A DNA stretch of 13,622 bases from Deltaproteobacteria bacterium. GTDB taxonomy: Bacteria; Desulfobacterota_B; Binatia; UBA9968. Below the pieces are notes generated by a model. That model saw only the letters and a program-made list of their open reading frames with translations, was not told where the DNA came from and did not search any database. The DNA is taken from assembly GCA_027297485.1 (NCBI GenBank), contig JAPUHZ010000406.1, forward strand, positions 1-13,622, read 5' to 3'. A program made the translations under genes and the position numbers. This document shows, in pieces, positions 1 through 7,272 of the stretch; position 1 is the stretch's first letter; the number at the start of each line of letters is the position of its first letter.

Positions 1-1106
1 TGAGCATTTGGGATGAAGGAGGGACGTTATGCATCCATGGGAGAGGCTGGGATGGTCTGTGCCCGCCGGGTCAGGTCATTGATTGCGGTAATTCAGGGAC
101 CACCATGCGCCTCCTTTGCGGACTATTGGCGGGTCGCCCATTCGTGGCTACTTTGGATGGGGATACCTCTCTTCGTCAGAGGCCGATGCAGAGGGTGATC
201 GATCCACTCGGCCAAATGGGCGCTAGAATCGTCAGTCAAAATGGCAAGGGCACTGCGCCTCTTGAAATCTGCGGAGGTCGGCTTCGGGGGATTCGTTACG
301 TTTCGCCGATAGCCAGTGCTCAGGTAAAATCAGCGGTTCTTTTGGCTGGACTTCAGGCCGAAGGGGTAACGGTAGTAGAGGAGCCGCAGCAGTCAAGGAA
401 TCATACGGAGATCATGGCCCGGGCCTTCGGTGCTGAGATCGCGGTTAAGTGCGGCTCCGTCTCTCTCGACGGATGCCGGCAGCTATCTGCAAGAGACCTT
501 CAAATTCCTGGAGATCTCTCCGCGGCAGCTTTTTTCCTGGTAGCGGCTGCGTCGATACCGGGTTCCGACCTCCTGATCCGTGGGGTAGGATGTAACCCTA
601 CCAGGAGTGGGGTGATTGATATCCTAAAGCGAATGGGAGCTTCCATAGAGTTTCTTTGCCAACGGGAGGAGACCGGGGAGCCTTTAGGGGATCTGCGGAT
701 CATGGGAGGGAGGCTCAAAGGTGTGGAGATCGGTCCGGAGATGGTGGCCCGAACGATCGATGAATATCCGGTCCTATTTGTGGCGGCGGCCTTGGCCGAG
801 GGGGTCACCACGATATCCGGGGCGAGGGAGCTGAGGCATAAAGAATCTGACCGGCTCACCGCGATGGCAAAGGAGTTGCGGAAGCTCGGTGTGCAGGTGG
901 AGGAGCGAGAGGATGGCATGAGGATCGAGGGGAAGAGACGGCTTCAGGGAACTCAAGTGAAGAGCTATGGGGATCATCGGGTCGCGATGGCACTTGCCGT
1001 AGCGGCTCTCTCCTCTGAAGGGGGACTGGAGATTGATGATAGTGCCTGCGTCGATGTTTCGTTCCCCGGCTTTTTTGAATTGTTGGAAGAGATCTGTATA
1101 TCATAG
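1..1106 (+). CDS. aroA: 3-phosphoshikimate 1-carboxyvinyltransferase (EPSP synthase), class II type, 5' partial
   Basis: Cytosolic shikimate-pathway enzyme that joins shikimate 3-phosphate and phosphoenolpyruvate to make EPSP, a precursor of chorismate and the aromatic amino acids. The reading frame is open from position 3, and 367 codons are visible before the TAG at 1104-1106. The ATG at 105 is not the start: the codons before it encode the conserved GNSGTTMR substrate-binding loop (about 84-110). Roughly the first 60-70 residues, including the N-terminal lysine motif, lie outside the window. Other family motifs are RPM..R, the IDEYP segment holding the catalytic acidic residue, KESDRL and YGDHRVAMA near the C-terminus. 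Three class II signatures are visible: SAQVK (315-329), RNHTE (396-410) and NPTR (594-605). The gene ends 1 nt before the cmk ATG, so the two are probably translationally coupled. The family call is secure; the class II call rests on motifs. Confidence 0.96.
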   Translation, partial: SIWDEGGTLCIHGRGWDGLCPPGQVIDCGNSGTTMRLLCGLLAGRPFVATLDGDTSLRQRPMQRVIDPLGQMGARIVSQNGKGTAPLEICGGRLRGIRYVSPIASAQVKSAVLLAGLQAEGVTVVEEPQQSRNHTEIMARAFGAEIAVKCGSVSLDGCRQLSARDLQIPGDLSAAAFFLVAAASIPGSDLLIRGVGCNPTRSGVIDILKRMGASIEFLCQREETGEPLGDLRIMGGRLKGVEIGPEMVARTIDEYPVLFVAAALAEGVTTISGARELRHKESDRLTAMAKELRKLGVQVEEREDGMRIEGKRRLQGTQVKSYGDHRVAMALAVAALSSEGGLEIDDSACVDVSFPGFFELLEEICIS

Positions 1107-1107
1107 G

Positions 1108-1824
1108 ATGCCGGTGAAGTACGCGAATCTACCGGCGGCTAAACAGGTGAGGAAGCTGATCGTTGCGATTGATGGTCCGGCAGGCGCAGGAAAAAGCACG
1201 GTGGCAAAACGCTTGGCAAAAGAGTTAGATTATACTTATATGGATACCGGGGCGATGTACCGCGCCTTTGCCTGGAGGGTGATGAAGGAGGGGATAGATT
1301 TGAGCGATGAGCAGGAGCTGAAGAGGATTCTCGAAGAGACGAGGATTGAACTCAAGGAGAACGATGGTCGTCTCACGGTTTTTCTCAACGGGCTTGATAT
1401 TACCGATCAAATTCGCACTCCCGAGTTGAGTCAGATGGCGTCGAAGGTCTCTGCCTTCAAGATAGTCCGGGAGAGGATGGTCGATCTCCAAAGGGCAATG
1501 GCTTTTGAGGGTGGGGTGGTGGCAGAGGGAAGAGACATTGGGACAGTTGTCTTTCCCGAGGCGGATGTCAAAATCTATCTCGATGCCTCTTCTCAGGAAC
1601 GGGCCAAACGCCGATTTGAGGAGCTTAAGCGTCAAAAGGAACAGGTGACCCTGGAGGAAACTCTTGTGGAGATGCGTGAAAGAGATCGGAGGGATCAGGA
1701 GCGTGCTGTGGCTCCCCTGTGTAAGGCAGAGGATTCGATCGTGATCGATTCCACATACTTTGGCGTTGATCAAGTGATGGATAGGATTATGCAAGAGGTC
1801 AAAAACAAGTTGCCGAGAATTTAA
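1108..1824 (+). CDS. cmk: Cytidylate kinase (CMP/dCMP kinase)
   Basis: Phosphorylates CMP and dCMP with ATP in pyrimidine nucleotide supply. From the ATG at 1108 the protein is 238 aa, close to the roughly 227 aa usual for the family. Motifs are the P-loop GPAGAGKST (residues 23-31), the DTGAMYR nucleotide-binding segment (46-52), GRDIGTVVFP (141-150) and the lid-region RDRRDQERAVAPL (about 193-205). I chose ATG 1108, 1 nt after the aroA stop. A longer frame opening at 1033 would overlap aroA by over 70 nt. A GTG at 1147 would give a shorter N-terminus just ahead of the P-loop and cannot be excluded. The neighbour order aroA-cmk-rpsA is widely conserved. The kinase call is firm; the exact start is less so. 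Confidence 0.95.
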   Translation: MPVKYANLPAAKQVRKLIVAIDGPAGAGKSTVAKRLAKELDYTYMDTGAMYRAFAWRVMKEGIDLSDEQELKRILEETRIELKENDGRLTVFLNGLDITDQIRTPELSQMASKVSAFKIVRERMVDLQRAMAFEGGVVAEGRDIGTVVFPEADVKIYLDASSQERAKRRFEELKRQKEQVTLEETLVEMRERDRRDQERAVAPLCKAEDSIVIDSTYFGVDQVMDRIMQEVKNKLPRI

Positions 1825-1845
1825 TGAGGATGGGAGAACTATTTA

Positions 1846-3600
1846 ATGGCCGAGAAGGAAGAAGATAAGAGAGCCGGAGTTACACATAGCGATGACGACT
1901 TTCAAACTCTCTTTGAGGAGAGCATGCGCTCCGTCAAACCGGGAGAGGTAGTCAAAGGGAAGGTCGTCAGCATTACGCCCACCCATGTGGTGATCGACGT
2001 GGGGTACAAATCGGAGGGACACATTCCTTTACAAGAGTTTTTAGACCGTCAGGGAAAAATGCAAGTTAAGGTGGGGGATGAGGTGGATGTTTTCTTCGAT
2101 TCCTCAGAAAGCGAGAATGGAGACATAGTCCTTTCCCGCGAGAGGGCGGAGAACATCATGGTCTGGGAGGAGATCGAGAGGGCCCATCGGGAGGGCTTGG
2201 GGGTGGAAGGGGTTATCCTAGCTAAGGTCAAGGGAGGATTTAGGGTAGACGTTGGGGTGCCTGGATTTCTTCCGGGTTCGCACGTGGACATCCGACCTAC
2301 GCGCAATCTGGATAAGTTTGTCGGGAAGAGAGACCGGTTTGCCGTCCTAAAATACAATCGTATGAGCGGTAATGTGGTGGTATCTCGCCGGGTCCTGATG
2401 GAAAAAGAACGAGAGTCCCTGAAGAAGGAGGTCCTTAAGATCTTGGAAGAGGGGGTCATACTCGAGGGGACGGTTAAAAATATCACCGGCTATGGCGCCT
2501 TTATAGATCTGGGCGGCATTGATGGAATTCTTCACATTAGCGACATGTCTTGGGGACGCATCAGTCATCCTTCAGAGGTGGTCCAGGTGGGGGATAGCGT
2601 CAAAGTCGTGGTTCTTAAATTCGATCCTGAGCGGGAACGAATCTCGCTTGGCATGAAGCAGATCGAGCCCGACCCTTGGAGTTCTGTCCAGGAGAATTAT
2701 CCGGTTGGGGTTCGGCTCCAAGGCAAAGTGCTAAGCCTAATGGATTACGGCGCCTTTGTAGAGCTGGAGAAGGGGATCGAGGGATTGATCCACATTTCAG
2801 AAATGTCTTGGACTCAAAAGATCTCACACCCCTCTAAGGTAGTTCAGGTCGGAGAGACCGTGGAGGTTGTGGTTCTTAACGTGGACCCGACCCACCGCCG
2901 CATTTCTTTGGGATTAAAACAAATCACGCCCAATCCCTGGGAGCAGGTGAAGGAAAAATATCCCGTAGGTAGTGTTATCAAAGGGCCGGTACGTAATGTG
3001 ACTGATTTCGGCATCTTTATCGGCGTAGAAGAAGGAATCGACGGCCTGGCCCATGTTTCCGATCTCCATTGGACAAGAAAAATCAAACATCCCTCGGAGC
3101 TGTATAGAAAGGGAGACGTGGTAGAGGCCAAGGTCCTAGGGGTGGATGTCCAGAACGAGCGTTTCTCTCTAGGGATCAAGCAGCTCACGACCGACCCGTG
3201 GAAACTGGTCGCTGAGCACTATCCTGTGGGCTCCAAAGTCAAAGGAGAGGTTACCAGTATTCCTGACTTCGGGGTCTTTGTTCGTTTGGAAGAAGGAGTG
3301 GAGGGGTTGATTCACGTGTCTCAATTGAGTACGGAACGCGTGGATAAGCCTTCGAGCCTTTTCCAAGTAGGGGATCATGTCGAGGCAGAGGTGATCCATG
3401 TCGACGCTCACGAAAGGAAGATCGGTCTCAGCGTCCGCGCGCTAAAAAAGACTGAGGAGCGTCAAGAGATGGAGAATTACTTGAAGAAAGAGAAAGAGGC
3501 AGGGAGAGTTTCCTTTGATACGATCCTCAATGAGGAGCTGCAGCTTGATCGTGATGAGGAGCCTAAGCCTACGGAGAGGGGAAAGCGAGGCAATCCGTAA
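1846..3600 (+). CDS. rpsA: 30S ribosomal protein S1
   Basis: Largest 30S protein. It binds single-stranded mRNA and helps the ribosome engage transcripts with weak Shine-Dalgarno sites or structure. The 584 residues hold six S1 OB-fold repeats at about 31-99, 117-183, 203-272, 288-359, 375-445 and 462-531. Repeats 3-6 have the typical RNA-binding pattern (G.V..I..YGAF/FGVF...GI.GL.H.S). Repeats 1 and 2 are more diverged, as usual for the ribosome-anchoring half. Repeats 3-6 are joined by similar P.PW...YPVG linkers, pointing to internal duplication. The tail (about 535-584) is highly charged. The length is near the 557 aa of E. coli S1. The ATG follows cmk by 21 nt, with purine-rich GAGGATGGGAGA upstream. 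I see no sign of an ispH gene between cmk and rpsA, where some related genomes carry one. Confidence 0.97.
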   Translation: MAEKEEDKRAGVTHSDDDFQTLFEESMRSVKPGEVVKGKVVSITPTHVVIDVGYKSEGHIPLQEFLDRQGKMQVKVGDEVDVFFDSSESENGDIVLSRERAENIMVWEEIERAHREGLGVEGVILAKVKGGFRVDVGVPGFLPGSHVDIRPTRNLDKFVGKRDRFAVLKYNRMSGNVVVSRRVLMEKERESLKKEVLKILEEGVILEGTVKNITGYGAFIDLGGIDGILHISDMSWGRISHPSEVVQVGDSVKVVVLKFDPERERISLGMKQIEPDPWSSVQENYPVGVRLQGKVLSLMDYGAFVELEKGIEGLIHISEMSWTQKISHPSKVVQVGETVEVVVLNVDPTHRRISLGLKQITPNPWEQVKEKYPVGSVIKGPVRNVTDFGIFIGVEEGIDGLAHVSDLHWTRKIKHPSELYRKGDVVEAKVLGVDVQNERFSLGIKQLTTDPWKLVAEHYPVGSKVKGEVTSIPDFGVFVRLEEGVEGLIHVSQLSTERVDKPSSLFQVGDHVEAEVIHVDAHERKIGLSVRALKKTEERQEMENYLKKEKEAGRVSFDTILNEELQLDRDEEPKPTERGKRGNP

Positions 3601-3619
3601 CCAGTCTGCGAGGTGACCC

Positions 3620-4519
3620 ATGGCCAAAAGACATCCATTCATCAAGGGGTTGGGGATCCTTTTTCTCTCCATTCTGATCTTCTTTGTCGCGGTTTTTTTC
3701 TATGCCTACCTTACGGGCGGAGAGGTCCAGCTCTTTTCTCTTTTGGGAGGAGAAGGAGTTGGGGTGCTACAGATCGAGGGATCGATTGACGATTCCCGTG
3801 GGGCGATCCAGAACCTGAAACGTTTCGGGAAGGCTAAAAAGATCAAAGCGGTGGTCGTGCGTATTGATTCTCCCGGAGGGGGGGTGGCCCCAACACAGGA
3901 GATTTATCAGGAGATCGAAAAATTGAAAAGGAAAAAGCCCGTGATCGCTTCCCTTGGCGGAATAGCGGCATCAGGGGGCTATTATATCGCCAGTGCCTGT
4001 GATCAGATTGTGGCCAATCCGGGGACTCTCACCGGCTCGATCGGAGTTATCATGGAACTGGGAAACGTAGAGGAGCTGATGCGGAAGTTGGGTCTTAAGG
4101 GATACACCATCAAAAGCGGACCTCACAAAGATATTGGTTCTCCCTTGCAACCTCTCTCTGCCGAGGGAAGAGCCATTCTTCAGTCCCTGGTGGATAATGT
4201 GCACGGTCAATTCGTTAGGGCGGTGGCAAAGGGGAGGAGGATGCCTGAGGCCAAGATCCAGAAATTCGCCGATGGCAGGGTGTACTCCGGAGAGCAGGCA
4301 AAGGAGTTAGGGTTGGTGGACCGCCTGGGTAGTATGGAGGACGCCATCGATCTGGCCGCTAAGCTTGGAGGGATTAAAGGGGTGCCCCAGGTCATTTATT
4401 CCCGGAGTGAGGATAAGAGTTGGTGGGAGAGGCTCCTCTTTTCCTTTTTCGGTAAAGGATTTGGTAGGGGTGAGGTCTGGGGGCTACGATACGAATGGTC
4501 CCCATATTTAATCCAGTGA
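3620..4519 (+). CDS. sppA: Signal peptide peptidase SppA, short (about 36 kDa) type
   Basis: Inner-membrane serine protease that degrades signal peptides left after protein export. The 299-aa protein has one N-terminal membrane anchor (about residues 9-31) and then a single ClpP/crotonase-fold protease domain, unlike the double-length E. coli enzyme. The Ser in AASGGYYIA (Ser118) is the expected nucleophile. The general-base lysine is probably Lys170 in PHKDIGSP, because the 52-residue spacing matches the Ser147/Lys199 pair of the B. subtilis enzyme; Lys165 is nearby. RIDSPGGG (81-88) and the TGSIGV strand (138-143) are further family marks. ATG 3620 is 19 nt after rpsA, with GAGG about 6 nt upstream. 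The position between rpsA and ihfB suggests cotranscription. Confidence 0.95.
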   Translation: MAKRHPFIKGLGILFLSILIFFVAVFFYAYLTGGEVQLFSLLGGEGVGVLQIEGSIDDSRGAIQNLKRFGKAKKIKAVVVRIDSPGGGVAPTQEIYQEIEKLKRKKPVIASLGGIAASGGYYIASACDQIVANPGTLTGSIGVIMELGNVEELMRKLGLKGYTIKSGPHKDIGSPLQPLSAEGRAILQSLVDNVHGQFVRAVAKGRRMPEAKIQKFADGRVYSGEQAKELGLVDRLGSMEDAIDLAAKLGGIKGVPQVIYSRSEDKSWWERLLFSFFGKGFGRGEVWGLRYEWSPYLIQ

Positions 4520-4530
4520 CTTGAGAATAA

Positions 4531-4588
4531 TTTTAGTTGTTGGCTGCTAGGTGAGTGGCCATAATACTGGCAACTAAAAACCAACAAC
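4531..4588. repeat. Two overlapping inverted repeats in the ihfB leader
   Basis: In the 86-nt gap between sppA and ihfB, TTTTAGTTG (4531-4539) is perfectly complementary to CAACTAAAA (4571-4579). The overlapping GTTGTTGG (4536-4543) is perfectly complementary to CCAACAAC (4581-4588). The two left arms share 4536-4539, so an RNA could form one stem or the other but not both in full. No T-run follows either stem, so neither looks like an intrinsic terminator. Any regulatory function is inference. Confidence 0.45.
4537..4565 (+). promoter_or_regulatory. Candidate sigma70-type promoter for ihfB
   Basis: TTGTTG (4537-4542) and CATAAT (4560-4565) are separated by 17 nt. The -10 box matches 5 of 6 consensus positions, but the -35 box matches only 3. 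Transcription would start near 4572, giving a leader of about 34 nt before the ihfB ATG. The gap is longer than its neighbours, which fits an internal promoter. The weak -35 makes this tentative. Confidence 0.3.
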
Positions 4589-4605
4589 CTTGTAGAGGGG
4601 GTATT

Positions 4606-4908
4606 ATGACAAAGAGAGAATTAATTGACGAGGTCAATATGAAATTTCCCCACCTCTCACGCCATGATTCTGAGGTGATTATCGATTGCCTTTTCGATTC
4701 TATGATCGATGCCATGGGGCACGGAGAGAGAATTGAGATCCGAGGATTCGGGAGCTTCGTCGTGAAGCACCGCCGCGCACGGGAGGGGAGAAACCCGAAA
4801 AGCGGAACCGTGGTATCGGTATCGGCTAAGAGAGTCCCTTCCTTCAAGGTTGGCAAAGAACTGAGGCTAAGAGTGGACGGCAAGGGCCCCGTTCAGAAGG
4901 GTTCCTGA
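4606..4908 (+). CDS. ihfB: Integration host factor subunit beta (HU/IHF family)
   Basis: Small nucleoid protein that, as a heterodimer with IHF-alpha, binds and sharply bends DNA and so affects transcription, replication and recombination. The ATG at 4606 gives 100 aa, beginning MTKRELID as in E. coli IhfB, with AGAGGGGG about 5 nt upstream. An in-frame ATG at 4555 would add 17 residues unlike the family and has no ribosome site. The GERIEIRGFGSF block (40-51) and the beta-arm with GRNPKSG (61-67), whose Pro64 is the intercalating proline, are clear. The tail beyond residue 92 is a short basic extension. The rpsA-ihfB association is also found in E. coli; here sppA lies between them. An HU-like homodimer is possible, but the N-terminus and beta-arm favour IhfB. 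Confidence 0.93.
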   Translation: MTKRELIDEVNMKFPHLSRHDSEVIIDCLFDSMIDAMGHGERIEIRGFGSFVVKHRRAREGRNPKSGTVVSVSAKRVPSFKVGKELRLRVDGKGPVQKGS

Positions 4909-5411
4909 TGAAGCATATCTGGGCCCCTTGGAGAATGACCTATATCGACGACGGCACCAATAAAAAAGGGTGTATCTTCTGTGATAAGCTTAAAGCGGCG
5001 GATGCCCGTTCCAGCCTGGTTTTGGCGCAGACTGCCCATTCCGTCGTGATGTTGAACAAGTATCCTTATAATAACGGTCATCTCCTTCTGGCTCCTAAGA
5101 GGCATGAGAATCAGCTCACCTCCCTGTTGCCGGACGAGTATCAGGACCTTGGCGAGGCCTTAACGGCTTCGGTAGATATTGTCTTAAAGGCGCTCAAGCC
5201 CGGAGGGATTAATTTAGGAATGAATCTAGGGCGTTGCGCCGGCGCCGGGGTGGAGGACCATCTCCACTGGCATGTCGTGCCCCGCTGGGAGGGAGACGCG
5301 AATTTCATGCCGGTAGTCGGGGAGATTAGGGTTATACCACAACATCTCTTGGAGAGCTATGATCGTCTGAGTCCTTTTTTCAAAGATTTTTTGATCAGAG
5401 AAGATGTTTAA
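4908..5411 (+). CDS. HIT-family nucleotide hydrolase/phosphorylase (Ap4A-type)
   Basis: Member of the histidine triad superfamily, which cleaves or transfers nucleotidyl groups on substrates such as diadenosine tetraphosphate. The triad HLHWHVV (residues 118-124) is intact, and His120 is the expected nucleophile. The start MKHIWAPWRMTYI and the CIFC pair (Cys22, Cys25, probably zinc ligands) place it with the about 160-aa Ap4A phosphorylase/hydrolase-like bacterial HIT proteins rather than the short HINT type. NKYPYNNGHLL (50-60) is the conserved core strand. Its ATG overlaps the ihfB stop codon by 1 nt (TGATG at 4906-4910), with GAAGG upstream, so translation is probably coupled. The exact substrate cannot be read from the sequence. 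Confidence 0.92.
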   Translation: MKHIWAPWRMTYIDDGTNKKGCIFCDKLKAADARSSLVLAQTAHSVVMLNKYPYNNGHLLLAPKRHENQLTSLLPDEYQDLGEALTASVDIVLKALKPGGINLGMNLGRCAGAGVEDHLHWHVVPRWEGDANFMPVVGEIRVIPQHLLESYDRLSPFFKDFLIREDV

Positions 5412-5413
5412 GG

Positions 5414-5740
5414 ATGATCAGAGTCATTAAGACAGTTTTCCTGGCCCTGCTTTTTATCTTTGGGATTACTTTTTCCTTGAACAATAGGGAGGAGGTCGTC
5501 CTTAGTTATAATTTTGGTTTCGAGACACCTCCTATGGGTTTTGGTTTCGAGACATCCCCCATACCGCTATTCCTACTGTTCCTGTTTGCGGTTCTGTTGG
5601 GGGTTTTGCTTGCGGGGACGGGCTTCATCGTCGATCAATGGTCTCATAGAAAGGCCCTGCGGGAAAAAGAACGGGAGATCGAATCTCTTGAGAGAGAGCT
5701 TAAACACTATCGGAGCGAGAACGGGTGGCAGGAGGAGTAG
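5414..5740 (+). CDS. LapA-domain (DUF1049) inner-membrane protein
   Basis: Small membrane protein of the LapA family. In E. coli, LapA works with LapB in lipopolysaccharide assembly and LpxC control. The 108 aa hold two predicted membrane segments (about 4-22 and 51-73) and then a charged, probably coiled-coil cytoplasmic tail (about 77-101, rich in Glu, Arg and Lys). This is the usual LapA layout, and the N-N-R-E-E-V-V-L motif after the first segment is typical. The loop between the membrane segments is lengthened by a 9-residue tandem duplication, F-G-F-E-T-P-P-M-G then F-G-F-E-T-S-P-I-P. The gene starts 2 nt after the HIT gene. No lapB-like TPR gene follows, so a direct LapB partnership cannot be argued from context. 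Confidence 0.85.
   Translation: MIRVIKTVFLALLFIFGITFSLNNREEVVLSYNFGFETPPMGFGFETSPIPLFLLFLFAVLLGVLLAGTGFIVDQWSHRKALREKEREIESLERELKHYRSENGWQEE
5512..5565. repeat. 27-nt tandem duplication inside the lapA-like gene
   Basis: Two adjacent 27-nt units at 5512-5538 and 5539-5565 share an identical first 16 nt (TTTTGGTTTCGAGACA) and match at 21 of 27 positions. The unit is exactly nine codons, so the frame is kept. The substitutions are concentrated in the second half, suggesting an older duplication. Confidence 0.85.
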
Positions 5741-5781
5741 AGACTCGGGCGTAACACCTTGTTGGAGGGAGGCACTAAGGG

Positions 5782-7179
5782 GTGAAAGAGGCAAAGAGTC
5801 TTGGAGAACTAAAGAGGAGTGGCTATCCGGTCCTAACGGTGCGCGAAGAGATGCGCAAGAACCTTGTGCATTGTCTGGAGACCGGCAAGCGGATTTTGCC
5901 GGGGATCATCGGGTATGACGAGACGGTGATCCCCGATATTGAGAATGCGGTCCTCTCGGGGCACCATATGATATTTTTAGGAGAGAGGGGGCAGGCCAAA
6001 TCGCGCGTCATTCGAGGCCTGGTTTCCCTTCTGGATGAACGGATCCCCATTGTTGAGGGGTGTGAGATTAGCGATAACCCCTTTGCGCCGATCTGTCGTG
6101 CCTGTAGCCGGCGGCTGGAAAAAGAGGGAGATGCGTTGCCCATTGAATGGATCGGTAGGGAGCAGAGGTACGGAGAGAAACTGGCAACCCCGGATGTCTC
6201 CATTGCGGATATCATCGGAGAGATCGATCCGATCAAGGTGGCGGAGGGGAGATACCTGGCGGACGAAGAGACCATTCATTATGGTCTGATCCCCAGGACC
6301 AATCGAGGAATCTTCGCCATTAATGAGCTTCCCGATCTCAGTGAGAAGGTCCAAGTGGGCCTCTTCAATTTGATGGAAGAGAGGGATGTCCAGATCAAGG
6401 GGTACAAGATCCGTCTCCCTCTTGATGTCGTGATTGTAGCGAGCGCTAATCCTGAGGATTACACCAGTAGAGGAAGAATCATTACCCCGCTGAAGGATCG
6501 ATTTGATGTCCAAATCCGGACGCACTACCCACGGACCACCCAAGATGAGATTGCCATTATGGAGCAAGAGGCTGCTCCATTGAGCCAGCGCAGCCATGAG
6601 GTTCGGGTGCCTCAATTCATGAAGGAAATCCTGGCCCACATGACCTTCGAGGCCCGCAAGTCAAACGAGATTAATCAAGCCTCGGGCGTGAGCGTACGGG
6701 TAACGATCAGCAACTACGAGAGCGTGATCAGCAACGCAGAGAAAAGGGCGCTGCGTCTTAAGGAAAGAGAGGTAGTTCCCCGCATCAGCGACCTGCACAC
6801 GCTGTTGGCTTCTACGGGCGGGAAGATAGAGTTGGAATATGCCGGGGAAGATAGAAAAGAGGATGAGTTGGTGGAAAAACTTCTCAATCGTGCCATCTCA
6901 AAGGTCTTTGACCAGTATTTGACCCTCAACTCACTGCAGGAGATGATTGACTATTTTAACTCTGGATGGGGTGTGGAGGTCTCGGATACCATGCCCTCAC
7001 AAGACTACCTGGAGGGTATTAAGGAAATCCCCGGTTTAAAGGAGGCGATCCGCTCCCTCGGGACCCTGGAGTCTCCGGCCCTGTTGGCGTCGGCTACAGA
7101 GTTCATCATGGAGGGTCTTCACCTGCACCAAAAGCTGAACAAAGAGGTCCAGGGAGGAAGGACCACTTACGGGAAGTAG
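5782..7179 (+). CDS. AAA+ ATPase, Mg-chelatase subunit I / MoxR-like
   Basis: Putative AAA+ motor of the BchI/MoxR group, probably acting with the VWA protein encoded next. The 465-aa protein starts at GTG 5782, with GGAGGGAGG about 10 nt upstream. Walker A is GERGQAKS (67-74). The Walker B strand is GIFAINE (176-182), with Asn181 where BchI has Asp. Sensor 1 is SANPEDY (221-227), followed by the R-finger-like region LKDRF (237-241), and sensor 2 is GVSVRV with Arg306. Cys94, Cys105 and Cys108 sit in an insert after the first helix and could bind a metal, though this is inference. I recall homologues with the same NELPDL and NPEDYTSRGRIITPLKDR blocks, so the Asn looks like a family trait rather than damage. 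The helical C-terminal part (about 310-465) is less conserved. The substrate is unknown, and nothing nearby suggests chlorophyll or cobalamin synthesis. Confidence 0.88.
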   Translation: MKEAKSLGELKRSGYPVLTVREEMRKNLVHCLETGKRILPGIIGYDETVIPDIENAVLSGHHMIFLGERGQAKSRVIRGLVSLLDERIPIVEGCEISDNPFAPICRACSRRLEKEGDALPIEWIGREQRYGEKLATPDVSIADIIGEIDPIKVAEGRYLADEETIHYGLIPRTNRGIFAINELPDLSEKVQVGLFNLMEERDVQIKGYKIRLPLDVVIVASANPEDYTSRGRIITPLKDRFDVQIRTHYPRTTQDEIAIMEQEAAPLSQRSHEVRVPQFMKEILAHMTFEARKSNEINQASGVSVRVTISNYESVISNAEKRALRLKEREVVPRISDLHTLLASTGGKIELEYAGEDRKEDELVEKLLNRAISKVFDQYLTLNSLQEMIDYFNSGWGVEVSDTMPSQDYLEGIKEIPGLKEAIRSLGTLESPALLASATEFIMEGLHLHQKLNKEVQGGRTTYGK

Positions 7180-7184
7180 TGGGC

Positions 7185-7263
7185 GAGATAGAGACAGAGA
7201 TTTGAAACAGAACCCACACCACTCCCCTTCTCTGTCTCCTGTCTCTATCTCTCTTCTCTGTCT
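7185..7263. repeat. Purine/pyrimidine inverted repeat between the ATPase and VWA genes
   Basis: GAGATAGAGACA (7185-7196) is perfectly complementary to TGTCTCTATCTC (7240-7251). The overlapping GAGACAGAGA (7191-7200) is perfectly complementary to TCTCTGTCTC (7229-7238), so there are two competing stems. TTCTCTGTCT is also directly repeated at 7228-7237 and 7254-7263. One strand of each arm is almost wholly purine and the other almost wholly pyrimidine. The structure fills nearly the whole gap and leaves no clear ribosome-binding site for the VWA gene. No U-tract follows in an arrangement typical of a terminator. Confidence 0.7.
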
Positions 7264-7272
7264 GTGACCAAT

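Noticed and set aside
105..1106. ATG at 105 as the aroA start
   Set aside because: The frame is open upstream to position 3 and encodes conserved EPSP synthase sequence including GNSGTT, so the true start is outside the window.
1033..1107. Earlier in-frame ATG for cmk
   Set aside because: It would overlap aroA by over 70 nt and add residues unlike the family, while ATG 1108 sits directly after the aroA stop.
1225..1794. 189-codon open frame on the minus strand inside cmk
   Set aside because: Wholly antisense to cmk, with low-complexity His/Leu-rich composition and no recognisable domain.
2464..3430. Repeated sequence within rpsA as a DNA repeat element
   Set aside because: The repetition is the expected S1 domain repeat of the protein and is diverged at the DNA level.
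5977..6639. 220-codon open frame on the minus strand inside the ATPase gene
   Set aside because: Antisense to a conserved gene with clear motifs, with no family resemblance; judged a chance shadow frame.
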